Assembly (NCBI GenBank): GCA_022432975.1
Contig: CM039509.1
Span: forward strand, 48,067,186 to 48,131,185
From: Begonia masoniana
Lineage: Eukaryota > Streptophyta > Magnoliopsida > Cucurbitales > Begoniaceae
DNA: 64,000 nucleotides
Direction: 5' to 3'
Shown here: in pieces, positions 10,910-24,115 of the stretch
How the letters are laid out: every line of letters starts with the position of its first letter
How positions within the stretch are numbered: the first letter of the stretch is position 1
Made by a program: the position numbers and the translations under genes
The notes under the pieces: generated by a model
What the model saw: only the letters and a program-made list of their open reading frames with translations
Database searches by the model: none
What the model was told of the DNA's origin: nothing

Positions 10910-12006
10910 AATCCACAACAAAAAATTAACGCTAAGAGAAAAGAAAAACAAGATTCATAAGAAAAAGAGTATCACAGTTAGAAATTAACGATCGAACAAC
11001 ACAAAATCAGTTGCAGCAAAGAATTGGAGAGTAATGCAAGCAAGAAAAGCAGAAAAGAAAGAGAATCTAACCAATGGCACCTCTCTTTTTCCCTTCGAGT
11101 AAATCGTTTCTAGTGTAAACGATTAAACTCCTTTCTCTCTCGATCTCTCTCTGTAAAAGCAAACCTGATAAGACTTGGATACTCACTGTTTCTCCGTCTT
11201 CTTCCCTTTCACGCTTTCTAATCAACCCTAATTAAGCGGGAGACGGGTCAGATATGAAATTCTAAATTTTATTTTTAAATGTTTCTTATATGAATTTTCG
11301 TCACTAATTAAAATTTAATTATCTTAATTTATTTTTTTTTTATTTCGCTTTCTCCACTCTTTTCATTTCCACCCATTTTTCCTTCATCTTCTTTTTTTTG
11401 TCCGCAAACGGAGGCTTGCCTCCAGCCCCAACAAACTTTTGGAGCGGAAAACATCTTCGTCATAAAGTTGCTTCTCCACCATCCGTGTAGGGGTGGGCAA
11501 AACCGGACCAGAATTGCAGTTTGGCTAGTTCTAACCACATGCAGTTCCAATTCCTGTTCTCCATTCTGAAGAATCATGAAAATCGAACTAAAATAGGTGT
11601 CAAATATGCACCCAAAATCCGTTTTGACCCGACCCAAAATCTTAATAAATTGTTCCGAAACTGGCCCAAACCCAACACAACCCAATATCCAAAAACCCAG
11701 TCCTTTTCCAACAAGAAAACAAGCGGCTGCGGCAGTAGTGGGAAGCCCGGTAGGTACGCCTGGGTGTAGATAGAGACAGAAGAAGAAAATGAGCCTTCTT
11801 ACCAAAACTAAGGTTAAAACTCGGGAATATTCAATCAGACGGTGGAGAATGAACGGGGGCAGAAATAGTCAGTCTTAAGTAAAAGAATGTTCTTTAGAGG
11901 AAAATAAAAAACAATTGGTATTATAAATAAATAGTCTCCCAGAAATTCTTATTTTTCTTTTAAAATAATGTTATGTTTATTCAAAAACATTGACACCAAA
12001 ATCATT
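10910..12006. other. Intergenic, possible transposon debris, no gene supported
   Basis: From 11230 the sequence is AT-rich. From about 11490 to 11710 it has repeated GACCC/CCCAA words typical of decayed non-autonomous elements. A 158-codon minus-strand open frame here (11329-11805) has no recognisable motif and low-complexity ends. Confidence 0.35.
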
Positions 12007-12290
12007 TGCGTTGCTTGGCTACGTTACCAGTTTTGATTATCCAGTAGACGAGTGTTCTAAGCATTTTTCAAGCATATGCAGTATTTTTTTTTTTTTACTA
12101 TAAACAATTAATTTCCAGTCTTTATTAATGAGTTTTCTTTTTCCTAAAAAAAGGTAGGAAAGAAAATAAGAACAAGATGAGATATTTGCTGCGAGAATCC
12201 ATGGGAGGAGCAGTAGCTCTCTTACTTCAGAGAAGAAAAACCAGATTACTGGGACGGTATTGTTCTTGTGCCCCTATGTGTAAGATTCGA
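12007..12290 (+). pseudogene. Alpha/beta hydrolase (monoacylglycerol lipase/CSE-like), two-exon fragment
   Basis: The first exon piece (from 12017) reads GYVTSFDYPVDECSKHFSSIC. After an intron with a poly-T stretch, a second piece (about 12175-12285) carries the nucleophile elbow region ESMGGAVALLL and then, after a 1-bp shift, PDYWDG. The normal G of GESMG is R here, and a further deletion breaks VLVAPMC. All other exons are missing. The same two exons and shared flanking DNA occur inverted at 54.2-54.6 kb. Confidence 0.8.
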
Positions 12291-12299
12291 CTGATTTCA

Positions 12300-13764
12300 T
12301 TTTTTTATTTTAATTTTTAATTATTTATTGTTAACATATAATTGGATTATCATGCATATATGAGAAATGAATAGAAAGGAAGAAGTTGAACTGAGTTGGG
12401 CTGTCTGGAGTAGGAAGATCAACGCAGAATCTTTCTTATTTTACAGAACACACGTGGGATCTCATTTATTTATTTATTTATTTATTTATTTTTGAAAGAA
12501 AAAAAACCATTCTATCAAGAGTTATTTTGGCTCTCTAAAAATCATCGAGTATAAATGATCATGTGACAAAAACTTAATTTTTTCGAAAACAACCATGATG
12601 TGCGAGACTAATAGTCAACACCTCTTAGTTTAGAAGATTATTTGCCTTGAAAAAATTTAATAAACTATTTGTTCTTCACTCAAGCTATACATTTTTTTCA
12701 TTAGTAAACTATATTAGAGCCCATAAATCACGAGAGAGGAGTCGATTTCGTGACCAAAATGTATTCATTCTACTCAAGTAGGAGGCATAGATTGCCTTCC
12801 TAGTTCTTTCTTGATAGTTCTTATTCGATTTGCTCGAGATTTATACGATAAAATAAAATAAATGTAGTAACAATCTCCAGCTCATCATGTCACCCAAACA
12901 TAAGGTTTGCGATGAACAAAATAATTTAATGTCCCTCACATAACCATAATCAATACATTAATTTCAAATTAATCAGCATCCGCAACATGTGTTAGGCCGA
13001 AATAATGTCACACCATGTTAGACTGAAGCATATCATAACACAATATCAAAACACAGTTGTCTAATAATGCATTTGACATTATTATAAAGACTCGTCTACG
13101 ATCATTCCTTAAATCGTTTCCTGTCCTCGACTACACCACGAAATATCAGAATGCAAAATCTCAAATTTTTAGATTCGGGTCAGCTTGTCTATCCATAATT
13201 AAATAAAACAGAATATCAACTAATGATAAAAATTTAATCTTTTACAGGCAATCTATGTATGAAAGTGACTTTGGCAAACACCCTTTTACCTTGTTCATCA
13301 AGACCTGGAATATCCTTTTATACGATATAAAACAGTGAAACCTCGTATTTGAGATATTTTGATTTCATCATCTTTGAATTCGGTTCGACTAGAAATTAAA
13401 TTAGTTGTTTTTTGCATATTTTTGAATAATCTGACTTCATCGCAACGTTGTTATCTTCGAATATTTAAAGTCAAATTCTAATTTTGAGACGATATTAATT
13501 TCATCACTGCAAAGTTGGCAAATTTTTTTTTTTTTCAAACAGAAAACATTTCTGGTTCAACTAGAATCATTTACAGTAACAAAAATAAGAATGAAGGTTA
13601 AAAGCATGTACCTAGTTTGATTCTTCCTCTTCAAACACATGCATCTGAAGCTGCAGAGCAAGACTCAACTTGCTAAAATTCTGACCATTGCCATAAACTA
13701 TCGAGAATCATGTATTAACTCGTCACCTATGATCTCATTTTCTTCGACAGCACGAATTGTGCCA
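12300..13764. other. Intergenic, no gene seen
   Basis: AT-rich DNA with a TTTA-type tetranucleotide run near 12468-12493. It ends in the 3' flank of the PPR4 gene. I see no coding signal. Confidence 0.5.
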
Positions 13765-16700
13765 CTAAAGCAAATCATCATCATCATCATCCTCAGATTC
13801 ACCATCTGAGTCTAGATCGGAATTCATGTCACTGTTTTGATGGGAATTCCAATCAGGAGGGAAGGTTTTCTGCAATGCTTCAGTGAGTTCTCCTCCGGTC
13901 CTCTCAATTGTTCTTAAACTCTTGGACCAATGAACTGCAGTCCCCATATCTACAATCAGACCTGATTCTACCATCTCTTTGCAAACAGAAAGAAGGCCAG
14001 AATAGATGTAAGCTTCTGCAATGGCAGCTCTTGAAAGTAGTGATGTCATTAGGCAATGGTATACGGCTTTGTCTGGCTTCAAACCGGCCGACTTCATCTC
14101 TTCGAAGCATCGTAAAGCCTTCTCCGGGAGAGAAGCACGAGCCCATCCGTGAATTAAAGTGGTGAAGGTTTTGATATTAGGCTTCACTTTAACAGATTTC
14201 ATTTCCTTGATTGTATTTTCTGCTCTCTGGAAAATAGAAAATTGATGAACTATTAGTTTAATTAGAAGATATAATATTAATGATATTATCAAATGCTATC
14301 ATGTATAGTTGCTTGGACAGTCTCTATCAAAACTACAACATTAAGTAAATTGAAAAGTCAATTAAATACATACAGACATGTCTCCAGACTTGCAGCAAGC
14401 ATTTATAAAAGATGTGTAGGTATGAATATCAGGTTGAACTTTCTCTTTTTTCATTTGCTGCATCAGATCAGCAGCCTCCCAAAGATCACCTCTTCGAGCC
14501 CAACTGCATTTTAAATCTAGTCAGTGATAGTGGAGAAAATATAGAGCAAGACTAGAAATATTGATGAAGACTACATAAATGACACTGCCATTTTGGACAT
14601 TCACACTCAGGGTCAGCAACTGTCCGAAAGCCTGGTCGGTGTCAGACCAGACCGATGACCAGCTTTTTCAACTAGTAAGCGCCGATTTTTCCGATAGCCT
14701 TGCGGCGCTGAAGGAAAAATAATAGGCCTAAAGGCCAGGCCCATGGTTCATGGCCCACGGACCCAATCACAGACCACCCAATTTAGGGTGGGTCTGGCTT
14801 GGCGCACTGATGAGACTTAATACACAGTTGGAGAGAAAGGGGACAATAATGTCCCAATTTTGATTTAATACAGTGGAAAGAAATTATACCCATCAATTAA
14901 TATGTTGTAAACGAAGGAGTTTCTAGGAATATTTCGAGCACTCATTTCTTTTGTGACTGCCAATGCACTTTGCATCCTGCCTGCCTTGCAGCAGGCCTTA
15001 AGCAATGCCTCATATGTAAACACATCAAGCTTCATACCCTCATTCCTCAATTTCGTAAAATACTCAAATGCCTTCCCTGTATCACCCAAAGAAGCATAAC
15101 CATTCATGATGGTCGTGTATGTGTGTTCATTAGGACTGACTCCTGCCAATGCCATCTCGTCGAGTACTTCAACAGCCTTTTCAATCTAAAAAAAAAAATA
15201 AGAGCATAAATGAACAACAATCGAATAAAACAGCCAAAATCAAGGCCGTGGCACCCTGAAAAGGGATAGGATTTGCAATAGAAGCAATGGAAGCAATGAT
15301 TATATATATATATATATGCTGTTGGAAATCAAATCATTATATCATAACATCCAGGGTTAAACCCAACGCAGAAGGATAGCATTTAAGTTTAAAATTCAAA
15401 ATACAACTTACATGATTTAATTGGATATACCAAAAATTCAAAGCATGATTTACCTGTCGCTTCTCAACAAGGCCAAGAATCAGAGCATTAAAAGTGTGTA
15501 CAGTTGGAATGCATCCACTCATTCTCATCATGTCAAACATTTCCAAGGCTTTCCTAATCTCTCCTGCTCTCGCAAAACCGTGTATGATCGGCAAGAATGT
15601 TCTGGTGGTAGGCTTCTGCCTTTCTTTCTGCATTTCCTTGACAATTCGGATGGCGCCATCCATGTTACCCATTCCACAAAATGCCTTGATGATATTATTA
15701 TAGAGCACTACATCTGGCTTCAAGCCATCTTTCAGCACATCCTCAAAAACTGTAAATGCATTAGCCCAATCTTTCAATTTTATAAATCCATTTATCAACA
15801 TGGAGTAGGTCTTCATGTTATGTTTTATGCCAAATGACTTCATCTCTTTGCTGACTTCTAAGGCCTTAAAAAGCTTCCCTGCCTGAAAGAGTGAGCCAAG
15901 AAGGTCAACGTTACAAAATTAAGGAAGATTGTCAATCCCTACATTCACCATGAACAAACACAGAAGAAAAGTGGAAAATATGTCATAACTTTGTTTGTGT
16001 ATAACTGTGGTTGTACAAATACACAAGTACATGTATTTGAGTACAGATACAAGAAAATATCAACTCCTCAAAACTTAAAACCCATTGCAATTAGTCTTTC
16101 ACAATCTATTCTAAATAAAGGAATCCAACAAGTAGATACAAATCGCTTGTTCATACAACGAGGTCAATTTATTTTTTAATCAGTATAACATGAAAATTTG
16201 TAAGTTTACCTCACTACAAATAAAAATAATGGAAAAATTCAATTTAACCCCCAACGTATGGGGTCAATGGTCAATTGGTCCTAACGTTTATTTTTAACCC
16301 AATCAGCCCCTATCGTTGACGTCGTTTGTAATTCGACCCCTCTCATCAATTTTCCCGTTAAATTTAACACGTGCCGTTCAAAATTCTCAAACTACCATTT
16401 TTCCCCTTTCCTCCCTCCTCTCTCTCTCTCTCTCTTCGATATGAAACATCCATTTCATACTGCTGCTTCTGCCTTCTCCTTAGGATGATCTGAGCATCCT
16501 TAAGAATTACAAAGCCTGTGATTTCTGTATCCTCTTGAGCTTTGCGAGGTATAAGTAGAGGGGCTGCCGAATGAAGACGCAAGACCTCTTTCACAACGGC
16601 CTGTAGGTATGGTAATCTAACAATGTCAGATTCCTTGACTGCGTTTCTTGTCCCGAGAACTTCCTCCAGGTATGTTTTTGCTTTTTTCATTTTTAACGAG

Positions 16701-19700
16701 AAGTCAAGGGAGGGGTCGAGAGAGAGGAGGGAGGGAAGGGGAAAAATGGTAGTTTAGGAATTTTGAACGGCACGTGTTAAATTTAACGGGAAAATTGATG
16801 GGAGGGGTCGAATTGCAAACGACGTCAACAATAGGGGCCGATTATGTCAAAAATAAACGTTATGGGCCAATTGACCATTGACCCCATACGTTGGGAGCTA
16901 AATTGAACTTTTTCCTAAAAATAAACATATAGATATTACAATCGCACTCATTCCTAAATAACAATGAGTTCCTATCAAACTACCTACTTAGGCTTCACAA
17001 TCATTTTCCACCTAGACATCAGGACATGATAATGGATTAGTCCCACTCAAATCTCACTACTGTCTCCACGACTTCTATCAAAAAACACATTTTTGCTCAA
17101 CAATTAGGTGGCCTGTACTTTCTTCTAGCCAGAAAAAATAAAAATAAGTGGAAAAACAATGATTCAACCAAGGAGCAGTAAGCCATTTATAGTACATGTT
17201 TGTCTTCATCCACTTAACAAGGTCTTGGCAAGATACACAAAAATAAGTGCAAGCTCACAAGACAAAAAAAAAACCAAAGATGTTTGAATCAGCAATGGAT
17301 AAGGAGATTCTTACCTTTGTGTATAGATTGATGAGACATCCATAGCTAATAACTGAAGGTGTAAAACCACATTCCTGAAACATAACTAATAAACACTAAG
17401 TTACTAGAAATAAAAGCAACTTAAATTACAAATTTGTATAAAATTCAGTATGGCAATATGCCCAAAACTTTCATCTACTTAATGCATAGTTCAGATAATG
17501 TCATCAGACTCATTAATGTAAATCACACAAGCATAAGAAATTGATATATAAAACTCTTATATCTTAATTAAATAAGGTGACCTAATCGGTAATAGCATCA
17601 CACACTCATACACTAAATTGAGTGATAATATTCTTCATAATAATAGCTGTAATATTTTGAAAAAAAAAATTATTTCCTAACTCCAGAAAAGGCACAGATA
17701 TCGTAATATAGATCTTCGTCATTAAAGCAGTAAAGGACACAAGCGAACTTATTCATAAAATCTGTTTTCACACTCATAACATTGTTAGGCAGCAAGCTCA
17801 TGTGCTTGAAGGCTCACTGTTTCTAAAATACAAGTTCATACTGAGAAAAGGGATTCAGTTCAAAAAACCCCAAATCTAAATATAGTTGAACTCTGAACAT
17901 TCAACTTGAGGAAAACGAGAACTATCAAGTATAGGAAAGAACAATCATGATTACAACAAAATTGAGGAAAAAGGAGACACGTCTCCGAATAATATATACA
18001 CTGAAACACTCTCTGTCAGAGTTTTTACCTTAAGTCTGTTGAAAACAATAAGACATTTTACTTCATCACCAACCATTGTATAACCATCCATCATGGTGTG
18101 ATATAAATCAATAGGAGCATCTATGCCTTCTTCTTCCATCTCCCTCACCAACACTTCAGCTCGATCCATATTGCATGTTTGACTGTAAGTACACGATAAC
18201 CAACAAAATCTGTTGTTTTTTTCTTCATGAGCAACAAAAGTGATTATATGAATCTCATTGTGATTTTAACTGAACCATAGGGAACAAATATTTACAGTAA
18301 AATTGTGTGTTTAGCTTGACAAATTATGGATAGATAAGTGGAAATTCAAAATAACCTTCTCCATTTTTAAAAAGCTCCAAGCTAATTTGAAATAGGAAGT
18401 AGCTATACAAAATTGTGAGAACAATATTAAGAGATAAAATAAAATACTTATCTTGCCACTCACCAATGAGCATAAACAATGTTCCCATATATGATTGCAT
18501 TCAAAGTCGTATGCCTCTCTTTGGCCTCTTGAAACCAGTGATCTGCAGCTCTTTCATAGTGATAAAACATACTATTAGAAAGATGAATAGAAATGAATGT
18601 CTCATCAGAAATGGTGAATGAAAATACCAAGTTCATCAATTTTCACAGAGAGTATTCCCTTGTCCATTATTTTTATGTTAAAAAAGGTACCTTAAACATA
18701 AATAAGGTACAATAATTGATGTAAAATTGTTATGATGCCTGTGAGTAATTACGCACTATGTCATTATGGGTAATATATCAGTGTCAGTAGAATTTTCTTA
18801 GGAGCATTTCCTCATATTTTATGTATTAAAATGGAAAAACATAATTCAGTAAGAGTAAGAGTTGATCAACTGAATAATTTAAATAAGGAAATATTTTAAT
18901 AATGTGAAATATAAATAAGGCACAACAGTGGAAAACATTAGGAAAAGATTATTATCCATCTCCTACAAAGAAAAGCACAAACTCTCAACCCAATACAGTA
19001 AAGGTTTTCTTTACAAGATTTAAAAGTTCCCATCCCTCCAAAAGAGTGAAAGCAGGCAAACATTATTTGTTTATCGTACGTCCTTTTTTGGTACTCTGAC
19101 AGAAGAAATACAGCTTTGTTTCTAATGTGGCAGCAAGACAAAATAGAAATTCAAATATTTTACATTTTATTTGACTACATACTCCATACAAACGATAGTT
19201 ATGTAGTCCATTTATTTGCCTCCCACACATAAAGCTAAGATGGTCTTGGATGGAGCAGACCAACTTGATGAATGGAAGTTGTCATATGTTCAGCATAGTG
19301 TAGGATACAAGAAAACATCACAGAAAATCAGTGCAAGGAAAATATAAGCTTAAGTAAAAATAAGCATATTATAATCTAAGGCATTTGATGACCCAAAAAC
19401 AAATTGCTTACTTACTCAGCCTTTCCCATTTTGGCAAATCCTCCGACAAGAATACTATATGTTACTAAACTCATTTCCATGCCTTCTTCTTCCATTTTCC
19501 TAACACAAGATAATGCCTCATCCATGTCTCTGACAACTGCATAAGCATGAACAAGGCTGCATAATATAAACAAACTTAAAATTGTTGAAATGTAAAAAAG
19601 TTATATGAATTTTTTCTTAGAAAAAGCCAAAAAACAATTAATATCATCAATGCCATTAATAATAGCTTGTGATAATGCATATCCCCATTGGATAACTGTA

Positions 19701-21145
19701 ACTATTATTCGCATGAAATCAAATCATAACATGATTACAATAAATAAATTGAAAACTAATGTCAAGCAATTAGAAGAGAGATTGATATTTATCATCAATT
19801 ATAGATTATATTCTAAATATCTATTCAAACAGCGTTGAAGGGTGTTCCAGTCAAATCACTTGAGTCATGAATAGAAAATATAATTAGAAGCCATTCTTCC
19901 AGTAGAGCAAGGAACGGATGCTTTCATGTCAATACTTGCACCATAAATTGAAATTATTTTCAAGATCCAGAGAAGTCCAGAACAAGTTTTTACTTTGTAT
20001 AGACATGTGAGTTGGGCTCTATTCCCCTTGCACGCATCCTTTCAAAAGTTTCACGGGCTCGATAGATGTCTCCTCGTCTTGCATAGTAGTTCACCATCAA
20101 CCCATACTCTTTCCTTGAAGGCTGACAGAATTGAGGGTCACAATAGGATGTAATCATATCAATAACAATTATGGGATTAAAATTCAAAACCAAATTCTCT
20201 CTTTTCATTACTAGAATAAAAAAGGATTACTAATTTTCACTATATTCACTCAAGGATGCGAAAGACCATCCCATAAAGAAATTTACTGATTTTTCTGATA
20301 AGCAATACCTTCTTTATCCTCTCAAATGCATCAACAACCGCCTGCCAATTTTCTGGCACAGATTCAATGACCTTCCGAAAGTCCTTCCGTGACTTCTCTC
20401 TATCTTCATGCCACTTGGATCGATACTCAACGTCATTGTAGCCTTCCACCCACCTAGCTCTCACCTCCGTCTTCTCCTTTAACCTTTTACCATCATCTAA
20501 CTTCACAGTCAGAACCCTACCATGGAATTCCACGCCATCAAACTCTACTGCTTTAATTGCCGACTTTAGAGCAGTGGAACCGCTGTATATCACAAACCCA
20601 AACCCCGCATTTCTCTCGGGATCATCGTGACCCTTGATCAGGATAACATTCTTAATGGGTCCGAACTGACGAAAAAATTCCAAAACTTCGTGTTTCTTAA
20701 TCCAATTGGGCAAATTACCGACGAATATCTTGCCCTCTTGCCTGAATTGAACTTGTTGGGAAGCAGAATCCTCATTTTCACTCTGCACTCTCTTCTCCTC
20801 ACACTCTTTGAACGTTTCAGGTGCTAATGGCGGGGGAGGAGAGAGTTTGCTAGACAGCCAAAGCTTATCGGCGAGAGAGTGGGAAGCCGAGGATGATGGA
20901 GTCGGAACACGAACGGCACCGGGAAGAATTTTCAAGGGATTAAAGAGGGGGTTCGAAGCGGAAGGATTGGAGGCGGGAAGGGTAGTTTTTAAGGTTTTGG
21001 GTCGCCGGAGATGGCCGGACGAAGAGGAGTCGGGAGGAGGAGGGGTTGAGTTGAGGGAAAAGGAAATGGAAGAGGGATTGGAGCGATGAAAAGTGGAGAA
21101 GGGGCGGGAGGTAGGGGCGGAGACAGAGAGTGAACAAACCTCCAT
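13765..21145 (-). CDS. PPR4: RRM-PPR protein PPR4, plastid rps12 trans-splicing factor
   Basis: PPR4 (At5g04810 and maize PPR4) binds the rps12 first intron and supports its trans-splicing in chloroplasts. Ten exons join in phase to 907 residues: 21145-20309, 20121-19994, 19556-19416, 18550-18464, 18182-18029, 17374-17315, 15882-15454, 15185-14890, 14503-14374 and 14226-13765. Residues 1-60 are Ser/Pro-rich with few acids, fitting a plastid transit peptide. An RRM covers about 138-222, with RNP2 IFVGNL and RNP1 NAGFGFVIY. A long run of P-class PPR motifs follows (for example HTYTTIMNGYASLGDTGKAF). The C-terminus ends in an Asp/Glu tract (GESEDDDDDDLL), as in the Arabidopsis protein. All ten exons are open, so the gene looks functional. 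Intron 6 carries a Pack-MULE and intron 8 an insertion-like GC-rich stretch. Confidence 0.94.
14570..14870. other. GC-richer insertion-like stretch in PPR4 intron 8
   Basis: This intron segment is much richer in G and C than the rest of the intron and contains short dyads such as GGTCGGTGTCAGACCAGACC. It resembles a non-autonomous element, but no terminal repeats or target duplication were identified. Confidence 0.3.
16231..16916. mobile_element. Pack-MULE with captured P450 exon, inside PPR4 intron 6
   Basis: Terminal inverted repeats of about 190 bp face each other. The left arm begins GGAAAAATTCAATTTAACCC and runs through GTATGGGGTCAATGG and AACACGTGCCGTTC. The right arm is its reverse complement with a few changes. 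The flanks AAAAATAAT (16222-16230) and AAAAATAAA (16917-16925) are a 9-bp target duplication with one mismatch, as expected for Mutator-like elements. Between the arms lie a CT run and a cytochrome P450 fragment instead of transposase. This arrangement defines a Pack-MULE. Confidence 0.9.
16490..16690 (-). pseudogene. Captured cytochrome P450 fragment (CYP76-like K-helix region)
   Basis: The minus-strand frame reads VKESDIVRLPYLQAVVKEVL then RLHSAAPLLIPRKAQED and ends near KDAQ. This spans the K-helix ExxR motif (EVLR) and the PLLIPRKA segment of plant A-type P450s, closest to CYP76 by memory. The heme-binding Cys region and everything upstream are absent. The frame has no stop across the P450 part and continues into element sequence to 16364. 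It is a gene piece carried by the Pack-MULE, not a working P450. Confidence 0.85.
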
Positions 21146-22137
21146 TATCGGTTATCCGCTCCGCTCACAAGCGAGTGTCTGCTCCATCAAATTTCTTGTA
21201 AGCACGGAATCTCGTTCGCCTCCTCCGTGATCAAAGGCAGAGAGTGAAGCCTCGTTTTAACCCAACAAAAATTGTCTTGGACATACTTCAATTTCTTGAG
21301 CTTTGGTCACAATTTAGCGTGCTATATTGCTATTCTTTTATTCATTAACGTATACTTCAACTTTATGAATACTGTTTATTGTCAAATTCCATCATTTTGC
21401 TATTATTTTAGAATAATTCTATATTTATTTTTTATTGATTCTACTTATTAACATGTCAAAAAATTATTAATTCAAAAGATCAAACATAACATTATTTATT
21501 AATTAATTAATCATATTTTAATTATTTATACTTTATTTTATAGTTCATCATCTTTGCTAACAAAAATATCTATACAACAAGTTTAATAATTGAAAATTTT
21601 CAATTGCAAGTTCATCAATTAGTGTGGTGCCATAAAATTCATGACTAACATAGACAGAGTTAGAACACTAAGATTTTTTGTACAACTTTTGGAGGCGAGG
21701 AATGAGATGATGCTGAGAAGAAACAGGGCAACCTGCAGGGCTTTTGAGAGCCAATTTTTTTCATTTTCCTCTCCCCTAAACGCCTTAGCCCACTTTGACA
21801 CTTCAATTATAACCATGAATTAAAAAAATCTTACAAGTAATCTATGAAATGAACAAAATCTGTAAAAGTTCCCACTATCTAAACTATAGTCTCTTCCTTT
21901 ATCTCAGCGATAAATCATGTCTAATTGAAAAAAAAAAAAAAAAAAAGTGAAAACTCCAACACTTAATAATAAAACAATCTTACAAGCTCAAAACTCAAAA
22001 TGCGATACTCATTTGAAACAGAAAATGAAGAGACTCAATCACAACATTGTTTAACCAACAATAAAAGTGATAAATCCAGTTCTAGCATAACAACTACTGA
22101 AAATATGTTACTAGGCAGCATGAAAAATTAGGGTACT
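21146..22137. other. PPR4 5' flank and eS17 3' flank
   Basis: The first 100 bases hold the PPR4 leader and promoter side. The rest is AT-rich, with a poly-A run at 21929-21947. A 65-codon minus-strand frame at 21619-21816 has no recognisable domain. I see no supported gene. Confidence 0.45.
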
Positions 22138-22569
22138 TCAGTACCTCCTCCCGGGTGCACCTGCAGCACCACCACGTCCAAAAACTGGGGCGCTTGAGGT
22201 TTGTGGCTCGACCTCGACAAGTCCTGGAATCTCCGACATTCCAAGCGCAGCAAGCATTTCAATTGTTTCTTTCTCCACCTTAATTTCATCAATCTTGATT
22301 GCTGATTCCTCTGGCACAAAGTCCATGCGACGCTCACGCTCTTCCTCCTGAAGTTTCAAAGAGATACCCCTAACTGAACCCTTCTGAATCCTCTTCATCA
22401 AGTGTGTAGAGAACCCAGCAATCTTGTTACGCAGTCGTTTTGAGGGTATGATTGCTACTTCTACTAAGATCTTCTTGTTTGTGTGGAAGTCCAGTGTCAT
22501 TCGTGAGTAGTATCTCTCAATCACCTGACGGGATGACTTCTTAACAGTCTTAGTGCGAACGCGACCCAT
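22138..22569 (-). CDS. RPS17: 40S ribosomal protein S17 (eS17)
   Basis: eS17 is a structural protein of the cytosolic small ribosomal subunit. The 143-residue frame is complete in one coding exon: it starts [20 protein letters not shown], contains [20 protein letters not shown] and [15 protein letters not shown], and ends [13 protein letters not shown]. Length and sequence are normal for plants. The coding exon is preceded by a 5' UTR intron of about 980 bp (acceptor TTGCAG at 22589/22590, donor CT/GTAAGC at 23568/23567). A TATA box and telo-box upstream fit a highly expressed ribosomal protein gene. Nothing suggests decay. Confidence 0.97.
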   Translation of the reverse strand: MGRVRTKTVKKSSRQVIERYYSRMTLDFHTNKKILVEVAIIPSKRLRNKIAGFSTHLMKRIQKGSVRGISLKLQEEERERRMDFVPEESAIKIDEIKVEKETIEMLAALGMSEIPGLVEVEPQTSSAPVFGRGGAAGAPGRRY

Positions 22570-23653
22570 CTTTCAGAATAGTCTCTCTCTGCAAGAAAAC
22601 ATAGAAATAAATAACTACAACTTTACCAATCACTATCATTAAGAAAATTGAAAATTCAGCACAAGCATGCAAATATGAAATTTATTACAGATAACTATAG
22701 CATGCCACTCGACTGCAAGGGAAATTAAGGTGAATATCATTCACTTAATCTTCATACTACTATAATCAAATAGTAACTTCAAATATAATTTGGACATCGT
22801 AAAAAGAGATAAAAATCAGACACAATCAGTTATCAACTTTCAAGTAAAAATCAAGCACCAGTTAGAAAAATTAATATAGTTCCTCACTTGTTACTCAACC
22901 AAGTCAGAAACTTTTTACCAGAACAAAAACAAATGTAAAACATACGGCTTTCAAACATGCATAGCCTTCGGAGCTGTTTCAAATTAAGTATACATTACTT
23001 CATTCAATCTCCGTGGACGTGAAAATAGTAAGTCATTCTGGTTTTTTTTAATATCTCTAGCATTCTCCACATCATATCACAAGAGATCAAGTCAAAGTAA
23101 ATAATTATGATGTAGGCAAAGAATGAAATCATAGCCGAGACAAGAACTTCCAATAACTGCAAGTTTAATTTCTTATGGTTATTTGGATATATTTATAAAA
23201 CAGCTCATACTCTAAACTTCCAATAGCTAGGAACATGGCCTTACAAATATACGAAATACAAGATCAGAAAAGCCGGCAACACTTTTACCCATCGATGGCA
23301 CGCACACAGACTAGGAGAAAACGAAAAAAAAAAAAAAAACAACATCGTTTGGCAGAAAATGCAAGAATGGAATGAAATTACTCATCGCGATGTAAATATC
23401 CAATCAATAGGAGCCAAAACCTACATCTGAATTCACAAAGAAATTCCCCTTAATTAGGCAGCGTCGAGTCAAAAATCCCAAAAAACAAATCGAATTAACA
23501 AAACAAAAGGCTAGGCATCTACGCATCTCACGAACCAAGATGATAAAATTTGTGAACAAAAGCTTACAGAATCGATGAGAAACGGCAATGGCAGATGGGA
23601 CTTGCGCTAATGTGAAGGGAGAAAAGTGGCGGCAGAACAGACCAACTGATAAC

Positions 23654-23702
23654 TAGGGTTTCTCCCGTAAGCATAAAACTGCCTGGAGTAAATTATATAA
23701 TA
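23654..23702 (-). promoter_or_regulatory. eS17 telo-box and TATA box
   Basis: On the minus strand AAACCCTA (23661-23654) is the telo-box common in plant ribosomal protein promoters. About 35 bases upstream is TATTATATAATT (around 23702-23691), a TATA box. Their spacing places the transcription start near 23665. Confidence 0.75.
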
Positions 23703-24115
23703 GTGCAGCGGTGCGTTTCATATGGCCAATGAGATTCTCCCACGTATAATCAAAACTAAACCTGATATGGTAAATTAAAAATATCCTTATTGTAAATGGT
23801 TAAAAAGTTTTTTTTTTTTTTTAAATCCTCAAAATATTTAACTTTAAAAAAAATCTTAAAGTATCAAAAATTTATTAAAAAAATTTTGGCGATTAATCGA
23901 TAATCCACGTTCTGAATTTTACACATAAAACAGAAGACTGTTCTCGAAAAACGCACGAGGAGAACGGAGAGTAAGTTTGAGGGTGGAAACTCCTCGCGCG
24001 TTAGAACGTGCCCCGCACATGCGTTCAAGGCGGGCCAGATTTATCAACAGTGGATTCTGATACGACAAATATTAAAATTAATTTAAATAAATCGATAAAA
24101 AAATATTAAAATTAA

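Noticed and set aside
11329..11805. 158-codon minus-strand frame
   Set aside because: No family motif, Lys/Glu low-complexity ends, and decayed-repeat sequence underneath.
16364..16690. P450 as a resident gene
   Set aside because: Only the K-helix region exists and it is bounded by Mutator-type inverted repeats, so it is a captured fragment.
21619..21816. 65-codon frame with a hydrophobic segment
   Set aside because: No start context, homologue or neighbour supports it; it lies in AT-rich flank.
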